A DNA stretch of 57,133 nt from an uncultured Pseudanabaenaceae cyanobacterium (GCA_938002085.1 CALLAT010000164.1:1-57133); one strand, 5' to 3'; shown: positions 1 to 9,222, counted from the first letter of the stretch. A program made the numbers and translations. The notes: a model not told the origin generated them from the letters alone.

Positions 1-767
1 ACCTCCAACGGGCCATGGAATGCTTCCAAGCCCAAGGCGACGGCCAATACTACCGCCGCACCGCCGACAAACTCCACGACCTCGGCGTTCGCTTCACCCC
101 AGCCCCCAGCTCAAGCCCTGACCAATCAGAAACATCAGCAACCAGCTCTCGTCGGAACCTAACGACCTGGCTCCTCCCCACCATCCTCGGCCAACTGCCC
201 AGCATTCTCTTCAACCCCAGCGCCAACCTCCTCCCCCTCTACGGAAAGCTAGGTCCGGGCCGCGCTGGCTTCGTCGGCCTCATTTGGCTCAGCCTCTCCT
301 ACGGTCTCGGCATCCTCGCCGCCATCCTGCGCTGGTCCGCCGATCGCCAGCAAGTCGTCTGGCCCATCGCCATTGTCGTGACGATTGCGATCGCCAGCTT
401 CGTCGCAGGCATCGGCCTCTTCCGCATGGTCAAAGGCTATTGGGACGGCATTGCCCAAGTCCTCTTCGTCGCCGGAGCAGCCTTACTCCCCCTCGGCCTA
501 CTCTGCCTAGTTATGGCCCCCAGATCCTCAATCCTCTGGCCCTGGCAATGGAGCTTGATGGCGATCGGTCTCTCCATGGCAATCCTCATCCTCCACAGCG
601 GCCTCATCCAAATCTGCGACCTCCCCGAAGCCCTCGCCACCTTCGCCGTCCCAGCCCTCCTCCTCACCAGCGGCTGGCTGGCCTACTGGACCTTCCAAAC
701 TCTCATCCCACCGCCCCTAGAACTCCTAGACGCCCCCAACCTCATCAACAACCCAGCGATCAGATAA
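1..767 (+). CDS. Polytopic membrane protein, 5' end cut by window
   Basis: The reading frame is open to the first base of the window, so the ATG at 15 is probably internal and the protein begins upstream. The visible part has about 50 soluble residues, beginning near ECFQAQGDGQYYRR, followed by a Ser/Pro-rich linker. Five to six hydrophobic segments then fill the rest up to the stop at 765-767, suggesting a C-terminal inner-membrane domain. I do not recognise the family and see no catalytic motif. A strong hairpin lies just downstream, before the convergent patU-like gene. The coding frame is clear; the function is unknown. Confidence 0.7.
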   Translation, partial: LQRAMECFQAQGDGQYYRRTADKLHDLGVRFTPAPSSSPDQSETSATSSRRNLTTWLLPTILGQLPSILFNPSANLLPLYGKLGPGRAGFVGLIWLSLSYGLGILAAILRWSADRQQVVWPIAIVVTIAIASFVAGIGLFRMVKGYWDGIAQVLFVAGAALLPLGLLCLVMAPRSSILWPWQWSLMAIGLSMAILILHSGLIQICDLPEALATFAVPALLLTSGWLAYWTFQTLIPPPLELLDAPNLINNPAIR

Positions 768-794
768 ACGCGCTAATCCTAAACGTTTCAGACA

Positions 795-837
795 AAGCGA
801 AAGGGAGATCGCTCTAAGAGCAATCTCCCTTTCGCTT
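795..837. terminator. Intrinsic terminator-like hairpin between convergent genes
   Basis: A perfect 15-bp inverted repeat (795-809 with 823-837) encloses a small inner palindrome GCTCTAAGAGC. It sits between the 3' ends of the cut-off membrane protein (+) and the patU-like gene (-), so it can serve both strands. The T tracts are short (TTT), so efficiency is uncertain. Confidence 0.65.
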
Positions 838-896
838 ACTTGAGCGAGAACTTCTAGCTATCCATCAAACAACTAGAGACCCAATCAATCAACAAC

Positions 897-1946
897 CTAC
901 TGAAGCTGAATCGTAAAGCCCAAAGGAGCCTCAGCTTCCTTCAACATCACCTGCACTTGATAGGTCTGGCCTGCATGGGCATCAGACACGATCAAAGTCG
1001 CCACACCAGCCGCGTCCAAGTCGCTACGTGTATGTGCTGCCGCACCATCCAACTCAACAGAGCCAGCCACAGGCAACTGAGCCTCAAGACGCAAAGAATG
1101 ACCTTCACGCACTGCATGCAGATTCACGCGACCCACAGAAGTCTCCCAAGACTGAGAAACCGCAGGCTCAATCTCAGACAACTTCAAAGTCAAACGAGAA
1201 AGCACCTCATAGGCCGCAATCATCGCCAACGTCATCTGCTGCTCAGGCGTTGCAGTCTCATAAGCCTCAGGAACCTGGCGACCTAGCAAGCGAGACGCCA
1301 TGCCTTCACCATCACGGGCATAGCCCAGTAACATGGAACCCGCCAAAGCGTTCAAAGGCTCGCCCTGATTGGGGAAAAGGCCTTCAACAGCGGCAACCAA
1401 ACGACGGCCATCTTGAACCGTAGACTTTGCCAAGGACTGACACTTCTCAAATACCTGGGCCATAACCTCAGCAGGCAAAGCGACAGGCAAACGCAAACTC
1501 TCCAACTGAGGCTTCCAAGCCTCAAGACCTGCCAAGCTAAAAGCAGGACCATCCTCATATTCCATGAGTTCGTCTTCCCAAGGGAAGAGAGGGGGATTGG
1601 CCTGCAACTCTTGCTGAAATCGCTGTTTCAGCAAAGTATGAAACCGTTCTTGTACCACAAATTTTGCTCCCAGTTTAAGTGGTTCATGCCCTGAAGACCG
1701 AGGGATGGTATCCCAAGCCTGATGCACATTCCGAAAACCTAAAGTCCAGGACTCATCGGCAAAATCTTCTAAATCCAAGGGGTCAGCTAGTTCACCCTTG
1801 AAAAGACTTTTATCCTGACCCTCAAGCGAGCGAGAAGCATTTACAGCATCATCACTCTTCGGCTTCAGTAGCGCAGCCTCAGTGTCCGGTTCTTGGATTA
1901 ACCAGGCCAAGAACCTTTGCTCTAAGGTGTATGTGTCCCTATTCAT
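897..1946 (-). CDS. patU: PatU-like protein, downstream partner of HetZ
   Basis: This is a 349-residue soluble protein. It has an acidic N-terminal third, a segment with LFPWEDELMEYED near residue 125, and a C-terminal beta-rich part. It starts only 26 bases after the hetZ stop, in the same direction, so the two are almost certainly cotranscribed. In filamentous cyanobacteria hetZ is followed by patU (split into patU5 and patU3 in Anabaena), where the products influence heterocyst pattern. The assignment rests mainly on this position plus the size and the FPWE segment. No signal peptide or membrane segment is seen. A DUF1822-type hypothetical protein is the alternative name; both are known mainly from cyanobacteria. 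Confidence 0.6.
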   Translation of the reverse strand: MNRDTYTLEQRFLAWLIQEPDTEAALLKPKSDDAVNASRSLEGQDKSLFKGELADPLDLEDFADESWTLGFRNVHQAWDTIPRSSGHEPLKLGAKFVVQERFHTLLKQRFQQELQANPPLFPWEDELMEYEDGPAFSLAGLEAWKPQLESLRLPVALPAEVMAQVFEKCQSLAKSTVQDGRRLVAAVEGLFPNQGEPLNALAGSMLLGYARDGEGMASRLLGRQVPEAYETATPEQQMTLAMIAAYEVLSRLTLKLSEIEPAVSQSWETSVGRVNLHAVREGHSLRLEAQLPVAGSVELDGAAAHTRSDLDAAGVATLIVSDAHAGQTYQVQVMLKEAEAPLGFTIQLQ

Positions 1947-1972
1947 GGCTAACCCACTTTCTCCGGAAAATT

Positions 1973-3178
1973 TTACTCCTCGACAGCAATTTGTGCCTTC
2001 GCACCCAGAGGCTGCTTAGCCTTGCGACGCTTGCGAGATGCAGTCTCTTCAGCCGCTTCAATACGAGCCGAAGGACGATTGCGCATATCCCAAGCCTGCT
2101 CCAGCAACTTGGACCACTGGCGATTCATCTGAGAGAGGGTGCAGCCCAGTTCCTTAGCAATGGAACTGTCCTGAATTTTCTCCTGTTTCATTTCTAACAG
2201 CTCAAGCTGCTTATCCGTAAGCTTTTCCTGGAACAATTCCCACTCATGGGGCAGTAAGCCCAAGTTATTGTCTAGGTCTGCCTGGAGCCACTGGTGAACC
2301 AGCTCCCAATTGTGAGACATGGAAAAGCGAATCAAGTGATACTTAAATCGCTGCTGAAGATAATCTCGTTCCCGAGACGTTAGTCCCAATACCTCTTCAA
2401 TATCACTGGCGGACATATCCTGGAGCCGCAGCACAAAGTAGTTGGCGCAGTCATATTGCTGACGACTCTCCAAATACTCCATCAACTCCTGGGCCACCTT
2501 CTCACGCAGAGAATCCTCGGCAGGCTCGGTATCCTCCGCCACCATTTTCTCCCGCACCTGCTGCATGGAGATATTTCCCCTTGCATCATCAGCATCAGAG
2601 CTACCTTCTGCAGCCTGTTCCAGGTCCACCAGAGCCTCTTGGGGCTGCTGCTGGGAGAAAGTCTGTACCCGCAGAATAATTAGCTGCTGGCTGCGGCCAT
2701 AGGGCAAGGGGATGCGTCGCTTGCCATAGCGCTCAGAGAACGCCATGTACTCCGCCAATTGGAGCATAGAGCGAGGCTGATAGTCTGGTTCGCACAATGT
2801 CTCCCGTCGGAAGACATTGAGCGACTCCATATAGAAGCCCTGAAGAAAATCCTCAATCAGCGTCAATCTCGCCTGGTAGCTGGTATGCCCCTTGGACGGG
2901 TTGATGTAGCGATAGATAATCGCGCTCAGGGTGCTATGCAGCTCAATGCGGCCTTGCCGATGGCCACTTTTGTAGTACTTAAGGCACTGGTCCAGGCGAT
3001 GGCGGGCCAGATTTTCGGCCCACATATTGACTTCGCCAGACGCCTGAATGCGCTGACTCTCAGTACAGATACGTCCAACCTCTTCGGCCAGACGGCTCGC
3101 CACCACGCGACAATCAGCATCAGATGCGCGAGTAGCCTGTCTGAGCTCGTCGTACAACAGCTTGTAAGTTGCTTCCAC
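1973..3178 (-). CDS. hetZ: HetZ-family differentiation regulator
   Basis: The 401-residue product matches what I know of HetZ: an N-terminal helical block with CRVVASRLAEEV and IQASG, then LHSTLSAIIYRYINP, EYMAFSERYGKRRIPLPYG, and a C-terminal part with YLQQRFKYHLIRFS and helix-turn-helix-like stretches. HetZ is a putative DNA-binding protein acting with HetR early in heterocyst commitment in Anabaena, and it is conserved in filamentous cyanobacteria that make no heterocysts. The start is GTG at 3178; GGGA lies about a dozen bases upstream. The C-terminus ends in a basic tail (SRKRRKAK). The patU-like gene follows after 26 bases. Family assignment is strong; its role in this strain is unknown. 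Confidence 0.85.
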   Translation of the reverse strand: MEATYKLLYDELRQATRASDADCRVVASRLAEEVGRICTESQRIQASGEVNMWAENLARHRLDQCLKYYKSGHRQGRIELHSTLSAIIYRYINPSKGHTSYQARLTLIEDFLQGFYMESLNVFRRETLCEPDYQPRSMLQLAEYMAFSERYGKRRIPLPYGRSQQLIILRVQTFSQQQPQEALVDLEQAAEGSSDADDARGNISMQQVREKMVAEDTEPAEDSLREKVAQELMEYLESRQQYDCANYFVLRLQDMSASDIEEVLGLTSRERDYLQQRFKYHLIRFSMSHNWELVHQWLQADLDNNLGLLPHEWELFQEKLTDKQLELLEMKQEKIQDSSIAKELGCTLSQMNRQWSKLLEQAWDMRNRPSARIEAAEETASRKRRKAKQPLGAKAQIAVEE

Positions 3179-3601
3179 GTCTCAGAGTCCCTGATAAATA
3201 CTCCGTTCAAACCCGACCCTAACACAGTGATTTAGGGGATCTTGGATATTTCGCGCCAGCCTATAGTTGCCTAACATCGCCAAATTCAAGTGGTAGAAAC
3301 AGTCACTTTTGTAGCCCTATACACCCCGAAATCTAAAGGAAATGTTTTATAGACAGAGCCGAAAGTTGCAGAAAGAAGAATGCGTCTTGAGACAGATGCT
3401 TCGCAACCGTAGACTAGGCCTGACAAATCCCCTCTATGGGATTCGAACTGTATTCATCGTGATCAGGACTGTATGCTTCCTTCGTAGGAAATAAGTGCTT
3501 AGAACAATCGTCACAGTGCTGATCTAGATCACTCCCAACAGAGTTATCAAAAGAAACATGCTAATGTAGCGAACTTGATAAACGCTTCACAGGACAACGG
3601 C
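3179..3601. other. Divergent intergenic region upstream of hetZ
   Basis: These 423 bases separate the hetZ GTG from the divergent gene at 3602 and must hold both promoters. I see no ORF of coding quality, no RNA gene and no strong inverted repeat resembling the known HetR operator. TAATGT at 3562-3567 could be a -10 box for the rightward gene, but no convincing -35 accompanies it. Confidence 0.5.
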
Positions 3602-4072
3602 ATGGCCAGTCTGGCTCAACAGGTTGAGGTGCTGATTCAGCAGGCGCCAGGAGACGATGTCACGGCGACGTTAATTTCATTGGTGGGACCCTTGCTAAAG
3701 CAAGTTGCCAACCAGTTAAAGCACTTGGACTATCACGTCCTACAGACCCGCGATGGCGGCTGGGTAGTGACTACTCTCGGGAATCGGACACAACCTGACC
3801 AGGAAAAAGCGGTGGTTTACGCCTTTCCTAATATTCAGGATGCCCAGGCCTTTGCCGAAACTCACAAAGATGCGGAAGTTGCACCGGTGGCTCTACCGGT
3901 GGTGGAAATTCTGTTTCAGCTAATTGCTTTGGAGAAGGTGGAGAGCATTCTCTTTTTTGAAGTGGCGGGTGACCGTCAGCAAGCAGCCGAGGTTCGACGA
4001 GGTGATCTACAGACCCAAATGCAGCTGATCATGCGTCAACAGCTACAACAACCACCGTCAAATCTTGCTTAG
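3602..4072 (+). CDS. Conserved hypothetical protein, about 156 aa
   Basis: A small soluble protein beginning MASLAQQVEVLIQQAP. It has a helical N-terminus, a mixed alpha/beta centre (LLKQVANQLKHLDYHVLQTRDGGWVVTTL), and a C-terminal region with VVEILFQLIALEKVESILFFE. I prefer the ATG at 3602, which has AGGA seven bases upstream, over the in-frame TTG at 3575. No catalytic motif, signal peptide or membrane helix is visible. It is divergent from hetZ. I recognise the style of a cyanobacteria-specific hypothetical but cannot name a family. Confidence 0.7.
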   Translation: MASLAQQVEVLIQQAPGDDVTATLISLVGPLLKQVANQLKHLDYHVLQTRDGGWVVTTLGNRTQPDQEKAVVYAFPNIQDAQAFAETHKDAEVAPVALPVVEILFQLIALEKVESILFFEVAGDRQQAAEVRRGDLQTQMQLIMRQQLQQPPSNLA

Positions 4073-4340
4073 CAACGCAGATTTGAATAAATCCGGTATT
4101 TACGGAAGGGCTAGGGTCTTCTTCTCTTTCTATGCGGCGCGCCGAAATGGATGAGATTCAGGCATTAGTTCATTTCCGTTCCTTAAAGCAAGTTTTTTGA
4201 ATCTTCAGTCTGGAATCTGGGAAAAATTTTCAACTGTTCCTAGTCGAGCAACCTATCGAGAGATTAATAGGTTGCGCATATTAGAGGGATGCATCGCTCC
4301 AAGCATCACATCCCAAGCCCCAGTCAGCCGGAGGCGTTTC

Positions 4341-5228
4341 CTACACTCCTGCTGCTTTCTTCGGTTTCTTTCGGGCTTTAGCTTTTGGGCGTTGATCGCT
4401 TTCACGGCTGCCATTGATGACAGTCCCGTCACTATCTACAACGACTTGCTTGCGGGGGCGGAAAGTAACGTTAGAGCCTTCCTGGCTTTGCTCAAGCACC
4501 AAAAGAGGAGTGGGCTTGGCCAACTGGTCCCATTGCATTTGAGCGAGGCGGCCTTGGATCATGGGCTGCCAATGGTCTTCCTCTGCGGTGGGGCTCAGGA
4601 AGGCTTCAATGCAATCAATCAATTGCTTAATGGTGTGGGAGCTAGCCTGGGTGGGTAATTTGACAAGGCGCACCTGGACTCGGAATAGAACACGCTTGTC
4701 TTTCTTTGACCCTTCGCCCAGGGTGTAGCTGATATCAAAGGTCTCGTCGATTTGGCGGCCCGTGCTAGGAATACCTACAACGCCATTATCCGAAGCACGG
4801 GGCCGCAAGGCCATGGCAATCGTTTCTTTGATACGGATGCGGACGTTGTTGAGCACCGCAAAGTTGAAGGTGTCCTCTTCCATGCGCATGCGCAGGTAGT
4901 CGAGGTTAAAGTCACGGGAGTGAACCAGGTCAGGGTTCTTCTCCATCTGACTGATGGTTTTGAGGGCCATCTTGAGCTTTTTCTTGAGCTCGCGCCCTTT
5001 AAAGTGCTCAAATTTGAGCTGCTTGCGCATCTTGCGCTGGCGCTTGTAGTGCAGCAGGTTTGTACCCACGAGAGCTAGTAAAAGAGCGCCAGAAGCATAC
5101 ATCCAAATACCGGGGGCTGGACTCACTGCAGGGGAATTACCAGCTTGAGCCACCACCAACGATTGAATCGGCAGGCTAGTGCTGAGGGTATTGGCCGAAA
5201 CCGGAGTGATGGGATGAGAACCCGACAT
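4341..5228 (-). CDS. Conserved membrane-anchored protein of unknown function
   Basis: The frame is open up to 5531, but the ATG at 5228 has an AGGAGA ribosome site eight bases upstream and the upstream extension overlaps a terminator hairpin. I therefore take 5228, giving about 295 residues. The N-terminus is a short Ser/Pro-rich leader, then a single membrane helix near residues 42-60 (WMYASGALLLALVGTNLL). A highly basic stretch (HYKRQRKMRK) follows, and then a cytoplasmic domain with a helical start and a conserved-looking core (FNFAVLNNVRIRIKETIAMAL). The C-terminus ends in a basic tail (KAKARKKPKK). No enzyme motif is visible. It looks like a conserved cyanobacterial protein of unknown role. 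Confidence 0.75.
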   Translation of the reverse strand: MSGSHPITPVSANTLSTSLPIQSLVVAQAGNSPAVSPAPGIWMYASGALLLALVGTNLLHYKRQRKMRKQLKFEHFKGRELKKKLKMALKTISQMEKNPDLVHSRDFNLDYLRMRMEEDTFNFAVLNNVRIRIKETIAMALRPRASDNGVVGIPSTGRQIDETFDISYTLGEGSKKDKRVLFRVQVRLVKLPTQASSHTIKQLIDCIEAFLSPTAEEDHWQPMIQGRLAQMQWDQLAKPTPLLVLEQSQEGSNVTFRPRKQVVVDSDGTVINGSRESDQRPKAKARKKPKKAAGV

Positions 5229-5433
5229 GAAAATGTCTCCTAAAAAAGCAGATGCCGCCAGAGGATGCACCGGAGAACGGCTCCAGTCCATAGGGGGTCT
5301 TTGCAGGATTGCAGGATTAAAGATTGGGCTGGACTCGCAACCCAGGGGCTGTGATTGGCAATCAAAAAGATGCCAATAATTGTGTTGTAACGGGCGAGAG
5401 AGAGCAGTCGTATCGGGCAAGGTACGGAAACCC

Positions 5434-5460
5434 AAAAGGGCCTGGCAAATGCCAGGCCCT
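5434..5460 (-). terminator. Intrinsic terminator downstream of the M15 peptidase gene
   Basis: A perfect 10-bp stem (5437-5446 with 5451-5460) with loop AAAT. On the minus strand it is followed by TTTT. It lies about 200 bases beyond the stop of the M15 peptidase gene and upstream of the next gene's ribosome site, so it separates the two transcription units. Confidence 0.75.
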
Positions 5461-5666
5461 AGAATTGCTGAAATCCAGGCGGTGAGGTGAATTTCTCCGG
5501 AATTAGTTCTGTGAGTAATGTTTAATTGCACCGCACCGATGACTTGGCATTTTGAGGATGTTTGAGGTTAGTCCGATCGCCCTTCCATTCTTCCCACCAT
5601 CCCTCATCCAAACAATGGGAAAAACACCCGCACACCGACCGCAGGAATTTCCTTTCCTCACAAGTC

Positions 5667-7334
5667 TCAGTGGGTCCAGCGAGCCCGGTAGCCCCTAGCA
5701 TCCAAGTGGCAGAGATAGGGAAACTTGCTGTATCGACCCAGACCACCGGGCCACCAGGGATCTAAAGCCCAGTAAAGCTGATTGCCCGTGAGGCCTTCCA
5801 CATAGAAGTCGATCGCATCCCCAACGATATGGCGACTGAAGGGAGCACCGCCTACAGCTCGGTTAACGTCAGGCGGGCGGAACCAGCTGGTGATGATGAA
5901 GGGCTTGCCAATGCGATCGCTGGCCTTCTCCACCTGCTGAGCAATGCGCACAATGGCATCCACCGTGGCCTGGTCCGGCGGCATCCGAGTGCCGCCCCGC
6001 GTCGCGGTAGCCCAGGTGAGGGCGCCCCCCTCGACCACAGCAGCTGGCATCTGTAAATTATCTGTTGTCCAACGAGCGGGGCGGGGTGGCAGCGGTAGCG
6101 GCTCAGGTTTGGGTGGAGCTGCCGGAGTATCTGGCAGAGCATCTTCCATCGCTTTGACATCCTCCACCAAGGCGTTGATGACCTGGGATTGGGTGGGCGT
6201 CTTTCGCCACAGCTGAATTAGCCGCACCAGGGCCTGACGCTGATGGTCTGATTCTTGATAGGTGCTGGGAATCGAGCGAACAAAGTTGACTAGCTCACGG
6301 TCCAGTTGATTGCCAGCTTGCTGGACTGTCGCAGAATCAAGTTGTTGATTGGGGGCAAAGATATCGGTCTTCACTCCCAACTCTTCTAACGCACTGGTGC
6401 GGGAATCGAGTTGCTTCCACAGTCGAAAGCCCTCAGTGACAGCATGGCGCTGGCTACCCGAGCCTTGGTAATACTGGGGCACCCGCTGAATGAAGGCGAT
6501 GAGGGCGGGGTCAATGGCGGTGAGTTCTGGGCGGGGAGAGACATCTTGACTTAAGGAGGCAATGATCTCCTCTCGGGAGTTGAGCTGCCGCCACAACTGG
6601 GCCATACGCAGCAAGGCTTCGCGCTGGTGGGGATAGCCGCTGTAGTTAACGGCAATGCGCTGGATAAAGCTGACTAGCTCACGATCCAGAGCAGCAGCGG
6701 GAGTGTTGGCTGAGAGTCCCAGCGACTTAATGACTTCGGCGTGATCCGATAAAGCACGCCAGATGCGACCCGCTTCAAGAATGGAATCACGCTGATTTGG
6801 CAAGCCTCGATAGTAGCCGGGCAGACGCTCAATCAGCGAGAGCAACGCTTGATCGAGAAAAGCCAGGTTTTGGGGCAGCTCAGTACCAGGGAAGTCAGCC
6901 TTGATGTCATCCCAGTAAGCCTGTTGGAGCGTTTGGAAGTCGCAGGAGTTGAGCTTGGCAGCGCTGGGCTCGCTGGCCGGGGGGTGATAGCCACGGGCAA
7001 TTTCTTGGAGAAATTTATCGCCATAGCCGCCGCGATCACCATCCCACAGCGCCAGGGGCGAAAAGCCCTTGCTGATCAGGCGATCGGTAAAACTGCGAAT
7101 GGCATTCGCGGCATACTGCACCTGCTCCTCAAAGCTATCCAGCTTGGCCTGGGTCACAGTTCCAGCAGCAGCCATGCCCAGGGTGGCTTGGCCTTTCTCT
7201 GGGGCCTGACCTTGGAAATCGCGATTGCCACTATGGGCCACGTACAGCGCTGCCAAAATCGGCTTGTGGAGACCCACTCGAGCTGCTTCGAGAATATAGA
7301 TATAGTTACGCTGATCTGCGTTGAGGATGGCCAT
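5667..7334 (-). CDS. Peptidase M15A-domain protein with four internal repeats
   Basis: The C-terminal 125 residues form a peptidase M15A (D-Ala-D-Ala carboxypeptidase-like) domain. It has the zinc motif SRHIVGDAID (H502, D509) and a later His in LCHLDARG (H543), preceded by SWFRPPDVN. Such domains cleave peptidoglycan stem peptides or act on related D-amino-acid substrates. Residues about 160-400 contain four degenerate repeats, each starting LDxxLxxFIxR and running through a Tyr and QRxAL to LWRxL. Residues 1-120 form another domain of uncertain type. A Pro-rich linker (PAAPPKPEPLPLPPRPA) joins repeats to the peptidase. No signal peptide is visible, so export, if any, is non-classical. The start is ATG at 7334; its terminator lies at 5434-5460. 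Confidence 0.85.
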   Translation of the reverse strand: MAILNADQRNYIYILEAARVGLHKPILAALYVAHSGNRDFQGQAPEKGQATLGMAAAGTVTQAKLDSFEEQVQYAANAIRSFTDRLISKGFSPLALWDGDRGGYGDKFLQEIARGYHPPASEPSAAKLNSCDFQTLQQAYWDDIKADFPGTELPQNLAFLDQALLSLIERLPGYYRGLPNQRDSILEAGRIWRALSDHAEVIKSLGLSANTPAAALDRELVSFIQRIAVNYSGYPHQREALLRMAQLWRQLNSREEIIASLSQDVSPRPELTAIDPALIAFIQRVPQYYQGSGSQRHAVTEGFRLWKQLDSRTSALEELGVKTDIFAPNQQLDSATVQQAGNQLDRELVNFVRSIPSTYQESDHQRQALVRLIQLWRKTPTQSQVINALVEDVKAMEDALPDTPAAPPKPEPLPLPPRPARWTTDNLQMPAAVVEGGALTWATATRGGTRMPPDQATVDAIVRIAQQVEKASDRIGKPFIITSWFRPPDVNRAVGGAPFSRHIVGDAIDFYVEGLTGNQLYWALDPWWPGGLGRYSKFPYLCHLDARGYRARWTH

Positions 7335-7594
7335 GAAGGGTGGGGATGGTCAGCAGTAAGGGGAAGCGAATGGGGAAGCAGCAAACCGGGAACAGAATTT
7401 TGCTCGCTCACAATTTGACACAGCAATTAGCGAATTGCCTACTGGGGGAGAAAACCTCACTGAAATGAGGGGTTTCTATGACATTGCCGCCCATGAGGCC
7501 TCCCCCTGACTGGATCTAGAGGGCGAGGTTCGAAGCAAAAGCACCAAGCTGGGCGATCATGACTGGGTATTGTCTTGATTCAAGTGCTGCCACC

Positions 7595-8371
7595 ATGGCC
7601 CTCAGCCCTCTAACCGACTTTTCTCTCAGTCAACGCCAGCAGATTCAACTCATTGCCAGCGATATGGATGGCACTTTGACCCTGAATGGTGAGTTCTCAG
7701 CAGAATTTATCTCGACCCTGGAGCAGCTTCAGAGTGTGGAGTTGCCGCTGCTGATTGTGACGGGGCGATCGGCGGGGTGGGTGCAGGGACTGGCCCAGTA
7801 TTTGCCTGTGGCAGGGGCGATCGCAGAAAACGGTGGCCTCTATTTCTTCCCGCCCCACTACGAAGCCCAATTTCTCGTGGACCGCCCGGACATCTCCGCT
7901 CACCGTAAAGCCTTAGCAGATTGCTTCGAGCAGTTAAAGGTAGCTTGGCCCCAACTGGTGGAGTCCAGTGACAATCGCTTTCGGCTGACCGATTGGACCT
8001 TTGATGTGGCGGGCTTGGAGCAAGGGGAGATAGAGGCGATCGCCCAACGCTGCAAAGACCAAGGCTGGGACTTCACCTACAGCACCGTCCAATGCCACAT
8101 CCGCCCCCAGGGCCAAGACAAAGGCATCGCCCTCCAGCGCCTGATGGCGGAGCAATACCCCGAGCTGAGCAACCACCAAGTCGTCACAGTCGGCGACAGT
8201 CCCAACGACGCCAGCCTATTCGACCCAGAGCTTTTTCCCTGCTCCGTCGGCGTCGCCAACCTCCGCCACTACACCGACCAACTGCCCCATTGCCCCGCCT
8301 ACATCACCGAAGAAGCTGAATTCCCTGGCTTTCAAGAGCTTGCCGATGTTCTGCTCCATGCCAAGGTCTAG
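7595..8371 (+). CDS. HAD-superfamily (type IIB) phosphatase
   Basis: A 258-residue HAD hydrolase. Motif I is ASDMDGTLT near residue 23, motif II is VTGRS, and motif III/IV is VTVGDSPNDASLF near the C-terminus. A mobile cap of the Cof/sucrose-phosphatase type lies between. Such enzymes dephosphorylate sugar phosphates or similar small molecules; mannosyl-3-phosphoglycerate phosphatase is one near relative, but the substrate cannot be read from sequence. Two in-frame ATGs exist (7559 and 7595). I take 7595 because the first 12 residues of the longer form look non-conserved, but neither has a good ribosome site. Confidence 0.8.
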   Translation: MALSPLTDFSLSQRQQIQLIASDMDGTLTLNGEFSAEFISTLEQLQSVELPLLIVTGRSAGWVQGLAQYLPVAGAIAENGGLYFFPPHYEAQFLVDRPDISAHRKALADCFEQLKVAWPQLVESSDNRFRLTDWTFDVAGLEQGEIEAIAQRCKDQGWDFTYSTVQCHIRPQGQDKGIALQRLMAEQYPELSNHQVVTVGDSPNDASLFDPELFPCSVGVANLRHYTDQLPHCPAYITEEAEFPGFQELADVLLHAKV

Positions 8372-8524
8372 CTGCTGAGCACATCACTCAGTTTTCGGAA
8401 ATCTCAAAAACAGACAAATCAGCCACTTCAGGTACGGGATACGCGAATTCAGCCCAACCTGCATCCTGAATTTCCATGGGACAATTAAGCGCTGGAGCCC
8501 CAATTTAGAAAGAGAGCATCGAGA

Positions 8525-8944
8525 ATGACTAAGGCAATCATGGACACCGACAAGGGCACCATCACCCTGGAACTCTTTGACGCTGACGCGCCTAACACCG
8601 TCAAGAACTTTGTTGAGCTAGCTGAAAAAGGCTTCTACGACGGCCTCAACTTCCACCGCGTCATCCCCAATTTTATGGTCCAAGGTGGTTGCCCCCAAGG
8701 CACCGGCACCGGCGGCCCTGGCTACAAGATCAACTGCGAGATCAACGGCAACAAGCACGAAGCTGGCACCCTCTCCATGGCCCACGCTGGCAAGAACACC
8801 GGCGGTAGCCAGTTCTTTATTTGCCATAGCCCCCAGCCCCACCTGGACGGCGTTCACACCACTTTCGGTAAGACCGAAGATATGGATGTGGTTAACGCCA
8901 TTCGCCAGGGCGACAAGATCAAGACCCTGAAAATCGAAGCGTAG
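8525..8944 (+). CDS. Cyclophilin-type peptidyl-prolyl cis-trans isomerase
   Basis: A 139-residue single-domain cyclophilin with every expected motif: [14 protein letters not shown] (the catalytic Arg is in FHR), [26 protein letters not shown] and [10 protein letters not shown]. It catalyses proline isomerisation during protein folding. There is no signal peptide, so it is cytosolic. It starts at ATG 8525, with a purine-rich GAAAGAGAG site about a dozen bases upstream. The codon choice is strongly biased, as expected for an abundant protein. A palindromic repeat element lies just downstream. Confidence 0.93.
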   Translation: MTKAIMDTDKGTITLELFDADAPNTVKNFVELAEKGFYDGLNFHRVIPNFMVQGGCPQGTGTGGPGYKINCEINGNKHEAGTLSMAHAGKNTGGSQFFICHSPQPHLDGVHTTFGKTEDMDVVNAIRQGDKIKTLKIEA

Positions 8945-8972
8945 GCGATCGGCCCATAGGGCAGTACCCCAG

Positions 8973-9101
8973 GTAGGGACATGGCATCGCCATGTCCTGC
9001 CCCAGCCCAAGCGTTGGCATCGGATATCAAATCGCTGGGTCCAACAACCGCCTGTTTTTTTTGACATTGACATAGCGGACATCGCAGTGCCATGTCCCTA
9101 C
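8973..9101. repeat. Pair of inverted dispersed palindromes bounding 129 bp
   Basis: 8973-8997 reads GTAGGGACATGGC, then ATC, then GCCATGTCC: a 9-bp stem. 9078-9101 carries the same unit in the opposite orientation, ending GCCATGTCCCTAC. The outer GTAGGGACATGGC / GCCATGTCCCTAC arms make the 129-bp stretch look like a small element with terminal inverted repeats. Further single copies occur at 22087-22111 and 27164-27187. Confidence 0.7.
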
Positions 9102-9222
9102 GTTTTTTTGAATGGTGGATGAATGCGATCGCGCTCGACGGCGATCCTCACCCACCCCCAGCCTGCGTTTTCGCTACCTTGTAGAAACGACCTTTCAATC
9201 ACCCTGCGTCACCCGATTCACC

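Noticed and set aside
4197..4658. Plus-strand 153-residue frame
   Set aside because: It is the antisense of the C-terminal coding part of the membrane-anchored gene at 4341-5228.
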